Assembly (NCBI GenBank): GCA_029261905.1
Contig: JAJDAM010000331.1
Coordinates: 1-5,527, forward strand
From: Deltaproteobacteria bacterium
Lineage (GTDB): Bacteria > Myxococcota_A > UBA9160 > SMWR01
Length of the DNA stretch: 5,527 bases
Reading direction: 5' to 3'
Positions 4,688 through 5,527 of the stretch are shown here, piece by piece. The translations under genes were made by a program, and so were the position numbers. Under the pieces are notes generated by a model. It did not search any database, was not told where the DNA came from, and saw only the letters and a list, made by a program, of their open reading frames with translations. How positions within the stretch are numbered: the first letter of the stretch is position 1; every line of letters starts with the position of its first letter.

Positions 4688-5527
4688 CTAGGAATTTCTT
4701 TCCAACGCGGTGACGCCGGGCAGGGCCAGTCCCTGGACGTACTCGAGCGAAGCACCACCGCCGGTCGACATGTGGCTGATCTGGTCTCCCAGCTTCAGTC
4801 GGTTGATGGCGGCGAGTGAATCGCCTCCACCCACCACGCTGACCGCATCGGCTGCGGCTACCGCAGTCGCGACGGTCCTGGTTCCTTCGGCGAATGCGTC
4901 GATTTCGAATACACCCATCGGACCGTTCCAGAAGATCGTCTTGGCCTGTCCCGCCATTTCGGCGTAGCGCTGGGCGGTCTTGGGCCCGATGTCCACGCCG
5001 AGGTAGCCTTCGGGGATCTCGTCGCTCACCCGGCACGCAGCGTTGGCCTCGAGCTTCTGGGCCACGACGTGATCAGTCGGGAGCAACAACTGCCGGCCGG
5101 CTTCGGCGACGGCCCGCTCGACCGCCAGTGCGTCCTCGAAGCGGTCCGGCTCGACGAGGGAGTTCCCGATCGGAGTTCCGTGCGCGGCCATGAATGTGTA
5201 TGCCATGGCCCCACCGATCGCGAGAATGTCCGCGTGTGGCGCGAGCGCTTCCAGCACGGCCAGTTTGTCGGAGACCTTGGCGCCGCCCAGAATGACCATC
5301 AGCGGACGGACCGGCTCCAACACGACGCGAAGGTGTTCGAGTTCGGACGCCATCAGTTGTCCCGCCGCTACGCGGGGAACCGAGGGCACCATCCCGACCG
5401 TCGATGCATGTGCCCGGTGGGCGGTGCCGAACGCATCATTGACGTAGACGTCGACCCCTGTAGCCAGTGCTTTTGCGAAATCCGGATCGTTCTTTTCCTC
5501 GGCAGCGTGAAAGCGCAGGTTCTCCAA
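4688..5527 (-). CDS. pgk: Phosphoglycerate kinase, N-terminal part outside window
   Basis: This cytoplasmic enzyme transfers phosphate between 1,3-bisphosphoglycerate and ADP, making ATP in glycolysis and running in reverse in gluconeogenesis. The visible 279 residues are the C-terminal 70% or so of a protein usually near 390-400 residues. Motifs in order: ENLRFH (2-7) and DAFGTAHRAHAST (31-43) from the substrate-binding N-domain, then the nucleotide-binding domain with LGGAKVSDK (80-88), GGAMAYTF (105-112), DIGPKT (179-184), FWNGPMGVFE (199-208), VVGGGDS (231-237) and STGGGAS (254-260). All expected glycine-rich loops are intact and the protein ends normally at a TAG. The TTG at the window edge encodes the Leu of the conserved LENLRFH motif and is not a start; the gene continues beyond 5527. 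tpiA follows on the same strand. Confidence 0.96.
   Translation of the reverse strand: MENLRFHAAEEKNDPDFAKALATGVDVYVNDAFGTAHRAHASTVGMVPSVPRVAAGQLMASELEHLRVVLEPVRPLMVILGGAKVSDKLAVLEALAPHADILAIGGAMAYTFMAAHGTPIGNSLVEPDRFEDALAVERAVAEAGRQLLLPTDHVVAQKLEANAACRVSDEIPEGYLGVDIGPKTAQRYAEMAGQAKTIFWNGPMGVFEIDAFAEGTRTVATAVAAADAVSVVGGGDSLAAINRLKLGDQISHMSTGGGASLEYVQGLALPGVTALERNS

Noticed and set aside
4365..5036. 223-codon minus-strand frame across the pgk end, spacer and tpiA start
   Set aside because: Arg-rich out-of-frame translation of two certain genes.

Overview
This is a high-GC bacterial window with five protein genes and one tRNA. Two of the protein genes run off the window edges. Three traits appear together: Myxococcus-type cysteine-rich repeats (DUF4215), PEP-CTERM surface-sorting tails, and a pgk-tpiA-secG-tRNA-Leu gene order. 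They suggest a free-living Gram-negative bacterium of the former Deltaproteobacteria (Myxococcota, Desulfobacterota or Binatota-like lineages). This placement is an inference from gene content and is not proven by any marker in the window.

Left part (1-1147, + strand): the 3' part of a gene for a three-domain signalling protein, a degenerate receiver-like domain followed by two PilZ (c-di-GMP-binding type) domains. It converges on the next gene across a 132-nt gap that contains no gene.

Middle part (1280-3189): two divergently transcribed genes for exported proteins share a 317-nt intergenic region. The minus-strand protein has a signal peptide, a Gly/Ser/Thr-rich beta-type domain, two DUF4215 cysteine repeats and a PEP-CTERM-like tail. 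The plus-strand protein has a signal peptide, a beta-sandwich-like body and a clear PEP-CTERM tail. Both tails predict export and processing by an exosortase, which is not encoded here. The shared region holds an 11-bp-stem hairpin and two of three closely spaced TTCGAA sites.

Right part (3250-5527, - strand): a housekeeping block, transcribed right to left, of pgk (5' end missing), tpiA, secG and tRNA-Leu(GAG). tpiA and secG overlap by 4 nt (GTGA), which suggests translational coupling. pgk and tpiA encode consecutive or adjacent glycolytic/gluconeogenic steps, and SecG is a subunit of the Sec translocon. The tRNA lies 67 nt after secG, the same secG-tRNA-Leu(GAG) linkage known from E. coli (secG-leuU). 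The pgk-tpiA spacer holds a C-rich (coding strand) array of five 11-12-bp tandem repeats.

I found no mobile element, CRISPR array, toxin-antitoxin or defence system, and no convincing sign of a new multi-gene system. The more interesting points are the degenerate-receiver/double-PilZ architecture, the DUF4215 plus PEP-CTERM combination, the spacer repeat array, the acidic SecG tail and the hairpin in the divergent region.
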